Shown: positions 27,301 to 34,984, counted from the stretch's first letter. The stretch is 64,000 nucleotides of DNA from Alphaproteobacteria bacterium (GCA_900769705.1 CAAGHP010000017.1:1-64000); one strand, 5' to 3'. The notes: generated by a model not told the origin, from the letters alone. Program-made: numbers and translations.

Positions 27301-30300
27301 TTAAATATTTTGGATAGCGCCGATGTAACTGCCGGAAGCATAAAACAAAAGTTATTGGTTAATAACGGCACTTTGACAATATCTGCAGATAATCTTCAAA
27401 CAGCTGAAGCCGTTGAAAATAAACATAAATTAAATTTAACAGGTGGTAATCTGGGGGTTGATATAAATGGTTTGGGAACAACAAATTTTTCCAATAATAA
27501 CACTCTTAATGATAATGTTGTTGTTTCTCAAGCAAAAATTATCAACTCCGGTATTTTAGACGCGACTAAAGGAAAATTAAATTCTGATGATGTGGTATCA
27601 ATAGGAACTTTGAAATTAAAAGGAGACATAACCGCGTCACAGGTTATCAGCGGCGGCAAAAATGACGACGGAGGTTTGCTCAAATTCGGTACGCTGGAAT
27701 TATCGGATTCAACAATATCCGGCGATGTGGTGCAAGATAAGATAATTTTAAGCGGTACAGTTACAAATAATAAAAATATGATATTTAATAATTTGAAAAA
27801 TAACGGAATTTTTTCAACTTTAGCAAATAGTATTTCCGGTGATTTGACAAATGATATAAATGCCGAGCTTAATCTGAACGGCGGCACTTTAAATGCGAAT
27901 GTCAGCGGTGGCAAGACCAACATCAACGGCGATGTGGTTTTGGCTTCAAGCTCTAAGATTGCCGCAAGTGCCGTAAATGTGGCAGAAAATAAGAGTTTAA
28001 CCATAGCAGCAGCGGACAGTTCGTGGAATAATGCAATCAGCGGAAAAGGAACTACTATTTTCGGAGCTGGTTTTGACGGAAACAACAACGCGGTAATTGA
28101 AACATTGCTTACAAACAATGGTGTATTAACCTCAAATACAGCTAATATCAAAGGTAATGTAAGCAATAACAACAAACTGACATTAAACAGCACTAACGAT
28201 GTTTTTGATAATACGATTACCGGCAGCGGCGATTTGACCTTAAACGGATTTATAACCGCCAATAAGACAATCAGTCAAAAAAGTATAACCAATAATGGAA
28301 CACTAAATTCTTCAATTGACAATCTGAACGGAGAGTTGATAAATACCGGAATATTTAATGTCGCCGGGGAAAATGTTGTCTTGAATAAGAATATTGCCGG
28401 CGAGGGGACAACTGTTTTAGAAAATAAGGCAACCTTAAAATTTGGCGATAGCGGCAAAATAGAAGGTGTGTTGAAAACAAATGGCGCTACTCTTGATTTG
28501 CAAGATATGGCAAACAAATATACTGATGTTAAAATAGGCGCGATTTCCGGTGATTTGAAGTTAAAAATCGATGCGGATTTAAGCAATGCAAGCAGTGATG
28601 CTTTAGAATTAACCTCATCAAATCCAAGCAACGGCAATATTATTTTGAGTTCTATCAATGTTAAAAAAGACGGTGATAAGAGCATTACTTTCTTAAAAGG
28701 TAATATAGGCGGCATTACATCAAGATTGGACGCTGCTTCCACAATATCAACAGTAACAAATGATTACACATATACTTTTGGTATTTCCGGTAATAATAAA
28801 TTAGACGTGCTGAGCGCAGTTTTGAACACAAAACCGAATACTCTAAAAGATTTTATTACCGGAAATTTAGCTGTTTCAGCCGACACATATTCAATGACCA
28901 AAGATATTAACATTACATCGGCGGAAAATGATAATTTTGGTACTACGGCCGGTGTAAACACAAAACTAAACTTAAATCTGAACGGACATAATTTGAATGG
29001 TACGGTAAGCGGTGTTAAAAAGGACGGTATCGCTGTAGGCAACGGATATACTCTAAATATCAATGGAACAGACGGAACAGTCAGAGGTAATATCAGAGGT
29101 TTTAATAACGCGTTGAAAGTTGAAAACGGCGGCACTTTGAACATTGCAAATACGGTGCTGAATAATGATACGGATATAAATAACAAAGGAACTCTGTATG
29201 CAGATAATATCGGAGCCAACAAAGTTCTTACAACTTCAAATGCGGTTATCAAAAACAAAGTTCTTACAACTTCAAATGCGGTTATCAAAAACAGTAATAT
29301 TACAGATTTGGAAAATAAAGGCACGGCTGCACTAAAAGGAACAAATGATTTAACTAATATTACAGAAGCGGGGAATTTGATTGTTAATGACGGCAAAACA
29401 ACAGTTTTAGGCAAGCTGGAACAAAACAGCGTGACTGTTGCGAATAATGCTGTCTTAGAAGCTGTGTTGGATAAGTTTGTTGTGTCTTCAAACACAATAA
29501 ACAACGGTGTGTTAAACTTGTTTGGCAATGGTGCAATAAACAAAGATATAATCGGAAACGGTAGCTTAAATTTAGGTGGAATTGTTGATAACAATGCTGC
29601 GATAACTCAAAAAGATTTAGCGTTGGCAAGCGGAAAATTTACTAACTCCAGAACAATCAGCGTGGTTGATAGTATGAATGTAAACGGAGATATGACAAAT
29701 AACGGTAGTGTCAGCGCCAAAGATTTGATTGTGTCAGGCAATTTTGCAAATAAGGCAAATGCGGAAATAAACGGAGTGCTGACTCTCAAAGAAAATACAG
29801 CGGCAACAGCTGAAAATAATGGAATAATAACAGGTGGTGTTATTGTTGAAAATAACCGAGTATTGACCAATAATAACCTTATTTCCGGCAAAGTTAATGT
29901 TGGAAACAATGGAAAGATTTTGGGCAACTCCGGTGTTATGAACATAACAGAAACCTCGGAAAATAATGGCGAAATAAATCAATATAAGTTTACAATTTCT
30001 AATACCGGCGGTTTTGTAAATAAGGGAGTTTTGACTTCAGCCGTATTAGAAAACAACAATAATTTGATAAACAGCAATAAAATAACTGCGGCTATGCTGA
30101 AAAATAAAGGCAATATTGATAATACAAACGGAACGATTGAAGGTGTTATAACTAACGAAAATATTATCAACGGCGGAAAGATTATTGCTAATGACGGTTC
30201 TGTAAATAATAAGACGATTAACGCCGATTTAACAAGCAAAGGTAAGTTTACCAACAAAGGCAATATTGCAGGTACGGTTACAAACACCGGTTTGTTTAGC

Positions 30301-32031
30301 AATGCCGATGCGGCTACGGTAATTGGTAATATTTTGAGCAGCGGAAATATTGACAACAGCGGTATTATTAAAGGAAATGTGACAAGCGGAGGCAGCTTTA
30401 AAAATACCGGAATAGTCAAAGGAACTGTTACAAATAACGGCAATTTAACCTCGGCCATCGAAAATATTATGGGTATGGTAATAAATAACGGTACATACAA
30501 AACTTCTGGCGGAATAATGAATTATGATATAAACGGTACGGGAAATACGGAAATAAACGGCAACGTTGTTTTGGGAACCGGAATGTTTGGCACAGATCAA
30601 AGTGTAAACATAACATCAGAAAGTTTGCTGGATATTGGTGCGAAAACAGTAAGTGTTAATGACTTGAAATTAAACGGCACAATAGGGTTGGAAATTACAA
30701 ACATCGCCGATAAAAGTTCAGAATATGTTGGCGGAAAATTGCTTGCGAATAATGTGGATTTATCCGGCGGTAAAATTCAATTTACGGTAAATCAAGGTTT
30801 ATTGAATAAAAAAGAACAGACCGGAGATTTATCTATAATTGGCTTAAAGTCGGGTGCGTCCGGAAGTGTTATCGGCGATTTGACCAAAGTGTTTGAAAAA
30901 AATAATCGCTATGAGATTATACAGGGAACAAAAAATGGTACGGTTATTATAAAAAATATTGCCAGCTCAAGCGATGTAGCTTCGCTTGTTGGAAACAGAA
31001 ATAATAAAAACACAGCAGCGGCTTGGGAAAATGCAACATTTACATCAGGGACGGAAGCTGCAGATATTCAAAAAAACTTAAACATCTTATCTCAGCATAA
31101 TGCTCAAGGATATAGACGAGCATTGAATGAATTGGCGCCTTCCGATTCTCAGCTGAATTTGGAAACGGTTCGTTTGGTGCAAAATATTATAGGACGGGAA
31201 ACAGGAGAAAGATTTGAAAAAAACGATGGGGTATGCAGTCTGTATAGACCAGCGTCTATGTGGGTAAAAGGAATAGGTGCCAGCCACTATATGGATATGA
31301 GAACAGCAGCGCAGGGCTTTAATGCGGATACCGCCGGCTATGCTTTGGGATATGACGGAAATGTGGATTGTGATACGTCTGTTGGTTTTGGATATGCATA
31401 CACAAACACCAAAGGGTATACAAATAGCAGAAAAAGTTCAATATCTGCGCAAAATATGTTTGTTTATGGTAAGTATCAGCCATCTCTGACTTATGTTCGC
31501 GGTGCGTTTATATATGGCTTTGCCGGCTATGAGGATAAGACATCGGTTGCCGGATATGGTATAAGTTCTAAATATAATATGCATTCAGTTGGGGCGGAAA
31601 CGGCATTGGGACACGAATATCCAAATGGCTTGAATCCTGAAGCCGGTTTGCGTTATACTCATCTGATGCCTAATGATTATACAGATAGTATTAACCAAAA
31701 AATTGAAAATGAAAATATTACTGCTTTTTCGGCGTTTGCAAAATTAAAGTATAAAGCCGAGCTAAAAACAAATAATCAGATTTTGTTTAAACCTGCTATT
31801 TATATTGGTGCAAACTATGATTTGAACAACAGCTCTAATAAGATTAACGTGGCTATTGCGAATAGCAAATATACAATTTCATCTGAACCAATGTCGCGTT
31901 TTGGCTTTAATGGCGGTTTGGAATTAGCTGTCAGCCATGAAAATGTTGATTTAATATTAGGGTATGATTTGAATTTGCACACAAAATATAATGCTCATTC
32001 CGGTCAAATTCAATTTCGCTATAACTTTTGA
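21373..32031 (+). CDS. Giant autotransporter adhesin with Pmp-like repeats
   Basis: The frame opens at 21361 with GTG, but ATG at 21373 follows AGGTG and is the likely start, giving 3,552 residues. An extended signal region ends WYALAIWLGTMNVANAG. From about residue 150 to 800 the passenger carries many FxxN and GGA[IV] motifs (FTANQATNGGAIYN), the pattern of chlamydial Pmp proteins. The rest is a long Asn- and Gly-rich beta-helix passenger with recurring NNGTL/NKGT turns. The last ~265 residues (from SMWVKGIGASHY) are an autotransporter beta-barrel ending in RYNF, with the terminal Phe needed for BAM recognition. Two in-frame micro-duplications are present (22810-22851 and 29221-29292). It should be displayed on the cell surface; adhesion is inferred. 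No frameshift is visible. Confidence 0.92.
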   Translation: MMTNFYGIFKCCWLKNTFEHTSWYALAIWLGTMNVANAGTGDEMLPRSLDEAFNSGGVYILSSDIVINSKIVVSSNNGIEIQLNDYNISAADAAAANNLFLVENDGVLILSGKEPTAEEFKTADKNSVAAGNNADILNVDGGQVKLSNLTLKNSKSAAIVANSAIFQAINTTFAKMNNGAVKNAGNATFSGKNDFVNNSVATGNGGALNLEKESETKFSDSSLFENNTAATGNGGAIYGDGSVYLGDQNKLISAVFTNNTAKDGGAVFVDENGKFVGYGEFIFGQDSAANGNKATNSGGAIYNKGQMSFVGFNGKETKSIMFTANQATNGGAIYNTGALDLNGLQSFIGNSANNSEDDAKGFGGAIYNTGNLNIYGTNVEFSNNTAQKAGGAIYNNGGVVNISGSGILFKNNKVLKTGKVDFLNWTNDAKEGFGGAIANMEGSRLNISGNVTFSENGKEIAGGGAVYNRGYMTISGTRITEDGRDTTEDGRDTTDSYKHDAASIVFENNVASKGIGGAIEAKGSHLPGKNTVALSVIRGVNFIGNSSNADKQGDSRAGAIRANNDSITILDNVVFKGNSSRAAGGAISTANNLKDSALGTFISISNAYFEGNSVNMNRGGADGGAIRTGGALSMTNVQFVNNENKTDLDGAALSFDGTSLRLVADNGNVLFKGNIAKKDLPGQSSSGIHIDGKDAKKIMFNAGNGGEVIFFDKIVNNGTGAGANLTLELNKSNVLNATSTQLEQIYAKFFDAGGAYIGPTSKPDMQKTILGANSVYWLSKEEAAAAGRRELEEWNNLHEVEGIKTAPTDGKIIFNTQISNTSLNLHNGELLLADEITDEIRNKSYITGNSNLNLYGGKLDVSNNNIESKGQLAFNKINVEGEAELNLDIDILNNKIDYLGGENGITGTDKGKLVISEIGILNEDTNLSLGDGSELVKFTGSNDVKTELSKMTQVIVTSNAGYYFTLDKVDSAQNNAVKLYKVLSGGGLGVALDSGSEFGISMKQSGGVETVNWAERYDIYDPKTGKTYSNMVGTNVQKGAVFTLKGEKESVVKAGTDANNKVGIVVGTKKFGADGKVYTLAMNNAANDIKDRETSAGRNTWYTYNKNETTGIREEGAEVADMSGTIGQNLNISNIKFDGFDTAITNYETGVINLENVEFSNNTLDIYNLGTLNLKGKNTFTNGIGGKDSLGKMSIINGKTISNSEINQQKVSINDIASLTVDADHLKSVTTNNGELNLGKGTLAYEVTGVGKTYISAGTEANKNKFSLADNVTIKQNSFSVLKNADAENVKGGKIIADTIKIAESGALSTKVGEHLQGNIDNHGTLTLYGSGDKSVTELFNNALVDSYGEKTGKLVIDESANIKANEQINQNTMVNNGTFYADINKLVIEDKNSGITNDGVLYLNGSTTNESAAQNNLITTVRGNGVLYLSNNVVNTQNITQKKIHLIDNANVETENDSTLKAKIKLNEGTKLAIKAENLISNKPADEIDGNWIDVENDGSLNLSGNLLNVVIGNAEDKENGGLVNINSSISFGENGEIRNNTVNIKNDGIGLTANADKITNGVIYVNNNSLTLTGGTNTNIIRKDFTPKAETTLGGTTYIGNSLNAANVINKEKIETDLFISNRANLTSELADLSGKISIGNLGALTLAKDAVLAENRKIYGKGNVIIGNNSLVMKNNSSIEGMLSSDNGTLNLAYDNASVTDAVSIGALGGNLNLAIKMALSDLTENKGMASSLKINNGDALANKNSKIILSNINLTKGFLETTPDGTSYSKFVTVVDGDLDNITFGFTDGDVMKSTDGKYIYNFTWNNDAGGKGKLDVKGIKIGGASGLPMFVKGSDYFGDVAIYQMSDSLVYSSLDGNAIGTTFRTGGNSKNLILNMGNNNLIANSKDSENNNILNGITVAGGYTFNANASNTEADKGIISGFKTAFEVLTGGILNINNVKFENNTDDVKNEGTVNLAENVVLNAISGVDGILNILDSADVTAGSIKQKLLVNNGTLTISADNLQTAEAVENKHKLNLTGGNLGVDINGLGTTNFSNNNTLNDNVVVSQAKIINSGILDATKGKLNSDDVVSIGTLKLKGDITASQVISGGKNDDGGLLKFGTLELSDSTISGDVVQDKIILSGTVTNNKNMIFNNLKNNGIFSTLANSISGDLTNDINAELNLNGGTLNANVSGGKTNINGDVVLASSSKIAASAVNVAENKSLTIAAADSSWNNAISGKGTTIFGAGFDGNNNAVIETLLTNNGVLTSNTANIKGNVSNNNKLTLNSTNDVFDNTITGSGDLTLNGFITANKTISQKSITNNGTLNSSIDNLNGELINTGIFNVAGENVVLNKNIAGEGTTVLENKATLKFGDSGKIEGVLKTNGATLDLQDMANKYTDVKIGAISGDLKLKIDADLSNASSDALELTSSNPSNGNIILSSINVKKDGDKSITFLKGNIGGITSRLDAASTISTVTNDYTYTFGISGNNKLDVLSAVLNTKPNTLKDFITGNLAVSADTYSMTKDINITSAENDNFGTTAGVNTKLNLNLNGHNLNGTVSGVKKDGIAVGNGYTLNINGTDGTVRGNIRGFNNALKVENGGTLNIANTVLNNDTDINNKGTLYADNIGANKVLTTSNAVIKNKVLTTSNAVIKNSNITDLENKGTAALKGTNDLTNITEAGNLIVNDGKTTVLGKLEQNSVTVANNAVLEAVLDKFVVSSNTINNGVLNLFGNGAINKDIIGNGSLNLGGIVDNNAAITQKDLALASGKFTNSRTISVVDSMNVNGDMTNNGSVSAKDLIVSGNFANKANAEINGVLTLKENTAATAENNGIITGGVIVENNRVLTNNNLISGKVNVGNNGKILGNSGVMNITETSENNGEINQYKFTISNTGGFVNKGVLTSAVLENNNNLINSNKITAAMLKNKGNIDNTNGTIEGVITNENIINGGKIIANDGSVNNKTINADLTSKGKFTNKGNIAGTVTNTGLFSNADAATVIGNILSSGNIDNSGIIKGNVTSGGSFKNTGIVKGTVTNNGNLTSAIENIMGMVINNGTYKTSGGIMNYDINGTGNTEINGNVVLGTGMFGTDQSVNITSESLLDIGAKTVSVNDLKLNGTIGLEITNIADKSSEYVGGKLLANNVDLSGGKIQFTVNQGLLNKKEQTGDLSIIGLKSGASGSVIGDLTKVFEKNNRYEIIQGTKNGTVIIKNIASSSDVASLVGNRNNKNTAAAWENATFTSGTEAADIQKNLNILSQHNAQGYRRALNELAPSDSQLNLETVRLVQNIIGRETGERFEKNDGVCSLYRPASMWVKGIGASHYMDMRTAAQGFNADTAGYALGYDGNVDCDTSVGFGYAYTNTKGYTNSRKSSISAQNMFVYGKYQPSLTYVRGAFIYGFAGYEDKTSVAGYGISSKYNMHSVGAETALGHEYPNGLNPEAGLRYTHLMPNDYTDSINQKIENENITAFSAFAKLKYKAELKTNNQILFKPAIYIGANYDLNNSSNKINVAIANSKYTISSEPMSRFGFNGGLELAVSHENVDLILGYDLNLHTKYNAHSGQIQFRYNF
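22810..22851 (+). repeat. 21-bp tandem duplication inside the autotransporter
   Basis: Two exact copies of a 21-base unit (22810-22830 and 22831-22851) encode TEDGRDT twice, in frame. Confidence 0.95.
29221..29292 (+). repeat. 36-bp tandem duplication inside the autotransporter
   Basis: Two exact copies of a 36-base unit (29221-29256 and 29257-29292) encode KVLTTSNAVIKN twice. Exact identity means the duplication is recent. Confidence 0.95.
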
Positions 32032-32040
32032 GTTTTGAAT

Positions 32041-32119
32041 ACTTATTTATGATGAAAAACAAACGAATTGATGAATATTTTTTTATAACTTTTTTACTCT
32101 GCCCCCAACTTTTACGATG
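32041..32119 (-). repeat. Right inverted repeat flanking the autotransporter gene
   Basis: Reverse complement of 21104-21184, starting ten bases past the autotransporter stop codon and ending at CGATG. See the left copy for the differences. Confidence 0.9.
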
Positions 32120-32123
32120 AACC

Positions 32124-32297
32124 ATTGCCTTCAAATGAAGGTTGTGTAAAAAAATTACGGATTTTTACACAAAAGTGTGTAAAAAAGTGTGTAAAGCATA
32201 GGTTGGTGTCGTTGTGTTAATAGGCTTTAAGTCTTTGAAATAAAAGAATAGTAAGTGTGTAAAAACTTTTTGCACAAAAAAAGAGAGGATGCGAATT
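32124..32297 (+). repeat. 174-bp direct repeat, copy 1
   Basis: Nearly identical to 38724-38899; I count only a two-base indel and a few substitutions. It contains five or so GTGTAAA or TTTACAC words. It ends inside what is, in copy 2, the tRNA-Gly terminator hairpin, so copy 1 carries only half of that hairpin. Confidence 0.92.
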
Positions 32298-32470
32298 TCT
32301 GTATAAGCGAATTTTGTTTATCTGAAAATATGCTTCAAACTTTAAGATAAATGTGCTCTATAATGAACTCTGCAAATTGCCCCGAATAAATTCGTGGGTT
32401 AAATTTGCTCAAATTCAAAAATGTTAAACTTTGTTAGGATTTCAAACATTGTTTAACATTTTAGTGAAAA
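32298..32470. other. AT-rich spacer without a recognised gene
   Basis: Together with the repeats at 32041-32297 this forms a 440-base stretch without a gene after the autotransporter. I see no open frame with an SD, tRNA or strong hairpin in it. Confidence 0.5.
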
Positions 32471-32902
32471 TTACTTCTTTTGCCATTGCATTAAAAATTC
32501 TTTTTCATTGGTAGCGTCATCTAATTGCTCACGGATGACCTCAAACTTATTTTGCTTATAAAATTTGTAGGCAAGTTCATTTTTTTGATAAACCGATAAT
32601 CTCAAACTATGATTCAATGATTTTGCATAATTTAGTAATTGCTTTCCAATTCCTTGCGCTCTGACATCTCTTTGCACAAAGACGCCTGCGATAAATTCAT
32701 CTTGCAGGCCTATAAAGCCCTTTATTTGGTTGGATTTTTCATCTTCATAAACATAAACATTGCTTTGCGGCAGCATTTGTTTAACAAAATCATAATTTTG
32801 TTGCCAATATTCCGCTGCAATAAAATGATGCGCTTGCAGATTACCATCAAGCCATATCTGCATCACCATGTCTAAATCTGTTGTTTTCAGCGGTCGTATC
32901 AT
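32471..32902 (-). CDS. GNAT family N-acetyltransferase (YiaC-like)
   Basis: GNAT enzymes move acetyl groups from acetyl-CoA to amines. The start at 32902 gives MIRPLKTTDLDMVMQIWLDGN and 143 residues; the longer frame to 32953 runs into the TfoX gene. Acetyl-CoA binding motif A reads VQRDVRAQGIGKQLLNYAK (Q/RxxGxG/A). The ending LSVYQKNELAYKFYKQNKFE is typical. The overall pattern, including HHFIAAEYW, resembles E. coli YiaC. The start overlaps the TfoX stop as ATGA. Confidence 0.88.
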   Translation of the reverse strand: MIRPLKTTDLDMVMQIWLDGNLQAHHFIAAEYWQQNYDFVKQMLPQSNVYVYEDEKSNQIKGFIGLQDEFIAGVFVQRDVRAQGIGKQLLNYAKSLNHSLRLSVYQKNELAYKFYKQNKFEVIREQLDDATNEKEFLMQWQKK

Positions 32903-33210
32903 TTTTTTCTCGGCATCGGGAGTTCTTCGTAAATTGCTTTTATCAGTTGGCAAAGAAAATCACTGTTTTCAACATTATCAACAAGTATCATTTCCTTTGC
33001 GCCATCATACGGAAGTTCCATACTTGCGTTTGGCATCATAGTCTTTGCGGCTTTCACAGGTTTTACCAGAAATCTGTCGTCATAAATTCCGCCAATTACT
33101 TTGTCACGATAATAAATGATATATTCCCCCATCATCGCCCGATAGGAAATTTCATTCAATTCTGACAGTTGGTCAACTATAAAATTCAAGAATTCTTTGC
33201 TTGATGCCAT
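32899..33210 (-). CDS. TfoX N-terminal domain protein
   Basis: The start at 33210 (MASSKEFLNFIVDQLSEL) has GGGG upstream and gives 103 residues, matching the TfoX_N fold; the longer frame to 33387 is AT-rich spacer. The segments ISYRAMMGEYIIYYRDKVIGGIYDDRFLVKP and SMELPYDGAKEMILVD are characteristic. The C-terminal TfoX domain is missing, as in many stand-alone proteins of this type. Function of the single domain is not known; it is coupled to the GNAT gene. Confidence 0.87.
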   Translation of the reverse strand: MASSKEFLNFIVDQLSELNEISYRAMMGEYIIYYRDKVIGGIYDDRFLVKPVKAAKTMMPNASMELPYDGAKEMILVDNVENSDFLCQLIKAIYEELPMPRKK

Positions 33211-33445
33211 TATTTTCCCCATTTTGAGAGTAATATTAAGGCAATTTTGGTTAAAAAAGACATAAATGGGATGTAAAAAATCAATTTTATTTTTTCCGTT
33301 GGGACATATTTTTTTCATCATTGTATAAAAATCGGTGATAGAAGATTTTTCCACGATATAATAATGTTGCGAAAAAGCATATTTCAAATATTAAAGAGAT
33401 GTTAGGAGAAGATAGAGACTTTAAGTAGTAGATTGTTTGTCTACG

Positions 33446-33787
33446 CAATGGGATTGGCTTTGCCGCTGCGTCCTCGCTCGGCTTTCCGCCTCACCGGCGT
33501 ACTTCCGTCCGCCTCTCGTCCTTGTCGGCCCCACTTTTTCGTGGCTCCTCATCCCGCCACTCCGAATAACAAAAAAAGGCTACCTTTCGGTAACCTTCTT
33601 TTATTATTGGAGCGGGCAATGGGATTGGCGTTGCCGCTGTGTCCTCGCTCGGCTTTCTGCCTCACCGGCGTACTTCCGTCCGCCTCTCGTCCTTGTCGGC
33701 CCCACTTTTTCGTGGCTCCTCATTCCGCCACTCCGAATAACAAAAAAAGGCTACCTTTCGGTAACCTTCTTTTATTATTGGAGCGGG
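33446..33787 (+). repeat. Two tandem 171-bp GC-rich repeats carrying tRNA-Gly 3' pieces
   Basis: CAATGGGATTGG recurs at 33446 and 33617 and continues as the tRNA-Gly fragment at 33788, a period of 171 bases. The two full units differ at only a few positions. Each ends with a hairpin (GGCTACC/GGTAACC, e.g. 33750-33772) that works as a minus-strand terminator, followed by TTATTATTGGAGCGGGCAAT, the 3' end of tRNA-Gly read in reverse. The base composition is much more GC-rich than the surroundings. The arginine-rich frames through it are probably not genes. Confidence 0.88.
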
Positions 33788-33823
33788 CAATGGGATTCGG
33801 ACCCACGACATCAACCTTGGCAA
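33777..33823 (-). other. attL: 47-bp copy of the tRNA-Gly 3' half
   Basis: Bases 33777-33823 are identical to 38945-38991, the 3' half of tRNA-Gly from the anticodon stem through CCA. The copy ends abruptly within the anticodon region (after TTGGCAA on the plus strand). It is the expected left end of an element inserted at the tRNA. Confidence 0.85.
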
Positions 33824-33965
33824 CCAAAAAAATCAACTCAAAGGTGGCTATTATTGGCATTTTATCACGTTAATTTTACGGATATTGGTATGTTTTCGCA
33901 CATCGTAGACATTATCAACTTTGGTATAGGTTTCAGTATATTTTAGACTTTTGCACACTATATAT

Positions 33966-34085
33966 TTGACAATTAGACCCAGTATTGATATGTTTCTTTA
34001 CAGAAGGGAAGGATATATCCTATATTAAGCGTTTTGACGCAGGACTTTTGTCTGATTATAGGTGATGCCTTCTTTAATGGTTTTA
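33966..34085 (+). ncRNA. Tandem structured small RNA 1 next to the Abi gene
   Basis: Promoter TTGACA (33966-33971), 17 bases, TATGTT (33989-33994). The RNA would begin near 34000. Helices: P1 34002-34007 with 34068-34073 (AGAAGG/CCTTCT); P2 34019-34024 with 34057-34062 (CCTATA/TATAGG); P3 GCGT/ACGC 34029-34032 with 34037-34040; P4 GGAC/GTCT 34042-34045 with 34050-34053. P1 is followed by a U-rich tract. The second copy conserves every helix with compensatory base changes. A related AbiF-associated RNA motif is known; whether this is a member is inference. Confidence 0.75.
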
Positions 34086-34109
34086 AATAGACCTTTCACA
34101 CAATTCATC

Positions 34110-34230
34110 TTGACTTTTAGTCCTTTTAATGTTATATCTTTTTACAGATAGAAGGGGTATATCTCATATTAAGCATCTTTATGCAGGATTTTATCTGGTT
34201 ATGAGTGAGACCCTTCTTTATTGTTTTAAA
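34110..34230 (+). ncRNA. Tandem structured small RNA 2 next to the Abi gene
   Basis: Promoter TTGACT (34110-34115), 17 bases, TATATC (34133-34138). Helices: P1 34150-34156 with 34211-34217 (AGAAGGG/CCCTTCT); P2 34163-34168 with 34200-34205 (CTCATA/TATGAG); P3 GCAT/ATGC 34173-34176 with 34181-34184; P4 GGAT/ATCT. Compared with copy 1, P2, P3 and P4 each change on both sides while keeping pairing. The 3' end reaches the last codons of the convergent Abi gene. Confidence 0.75.
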
Positions 34231-34873
34231 ATATTCCAAGTTTTTTGCCACGTTGATATTTTTCATTAAAAGTGTCTATGTTTTTAAGTTGTTTTAGCAA
34301 CTTTTGAGCATTCATCTCTTTAATTGTGTTATATATAAGGTTGTGCATTCTTGCCGGTGGATTTTTGATATCCGCTAACACTGAACCATAATGAAACACT
34401 TTGTTTCTATACATTCTTATAATGTTCAATTTGCTGAAGATAACTTGCAAAACAACTTTATTTTTACTGTTATCAAAAATTTCATTTAACATCCGTGGGT
34501 ATTTATTCCATAATACTTCATTGTATGCTGGTAAAAACAGATAAACCCAAAAACCTAAACTTAATTCAGAAATGATATGATTTTTATCTGTTGGACTTTT
34601 CTTTGTATCTTTGATATGTGATAATGCCGATACCATGTTTTCTCTATTACGTCCGATAAGATATTGCGGTTGAAAAATCCAGTCCTCGCCCAAATATTTA
34701 GAGAATACAATATCAATTTTATTTCTTAATATTATCTCAAAATAGGACAATGACGAATAAAATGACTCTGCCAATTCCGAGTTGAATAAGTGGCATTTAA
34801 AAGCATCTTCTTTGGCTATTCCTTTGTATTTTGCCAACCTTTTTTCGGATAATAAATCTGTGATTTCGTCCAT
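34226..34873 (-). CDS. Abi_2/AbiF-like abortive-infection protein (HEPN fold)
   Basis: The 215 residues carry the Abi_2 pattern: SSLSYFEIILRNKI near residue 45, a SELSLGFWVYLF helix near residue 104, and RMYRNKVFHYG near residue 155. The R156-x4-H161 arrangement is the HEPN RNase motif. Abi_2-type proteins stop phage spread by shutting down the infected cell, probably by cleaving RNA. AAAGGA precedes the ATG. Two structured small RNAs lie directly downstream and point toward it. It is shorter than classical AbiF (about 300 residues). The gene is AT-rich compared with the core genes. Confidence 0.85.
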   Translation of the reverse strand: MDEITDLLSEKRLAKYKGIAKEDAFKCHLFNSELAESFYSSLSYFEIILRNKIDIVFSKYLGEDWIFQPQYLIGRNRENMVSALSHIKDTKKSPTDKNHIISELSLGFWVYLFLPAYNEVLWNKYPRMLNEIFDNSKNKVVLQVIFSKLNIIRMYRNKVFHYGSVLADIKNPPARMHNLIYNTIKEMNAQKLLKQLKNIDTFNEKYQRGKKLGIF

Positions 34874-34984
34874 AATTCGATTCCTTTATAATTTATATTA
34901 TAATACAACCGGCAATTTAAAATATTATGAATCTGCTGGATAAAGTATATTTTAAGGAATGCAGAAAAACTATCATTGTCGCAA

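Noticed and set aside
25707..30500. Long minus-strand frames inside the autotransporter (up to about 276 codons)
   Set aside because: They are shadows of the AT-rich, repetitive coding strand, rich in Leu, Phe, Ile and Ser, with no SD or recognisable domain.
33433..33946. Two overlapping Arg/Pro/Leu-rich frames (146 and 169 codons)
   Set aside because: They run through the 171-bp tandem repeats and tRNA-Gly pieces; their length follows from the GC-rich repeat, and neither has a domain.
34002..34217. The two Abi-linked RNAs as a purine or c-di-GMP riboswitch
   Set aside because: The conserved core bases of those classes are absent, the units are tandem with separate promoters, and they do not lead into a downstream gene on the same strand.
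33446..34230. Possible CRISPR array
   Set aside because: There are only two or three units of 171 bp and 145 bp, without short regular repeats and unique spacers, and no cas genes.
34002..34230. The tandem RNAs as a ToxIN-type (type III) antitoxin
   Set aside because: Type III antitoxins are directly repeated ~36-nt pseudoknots upstream of the toxin on the same strand; these units are longer, have their own promoters and converge on the gene.
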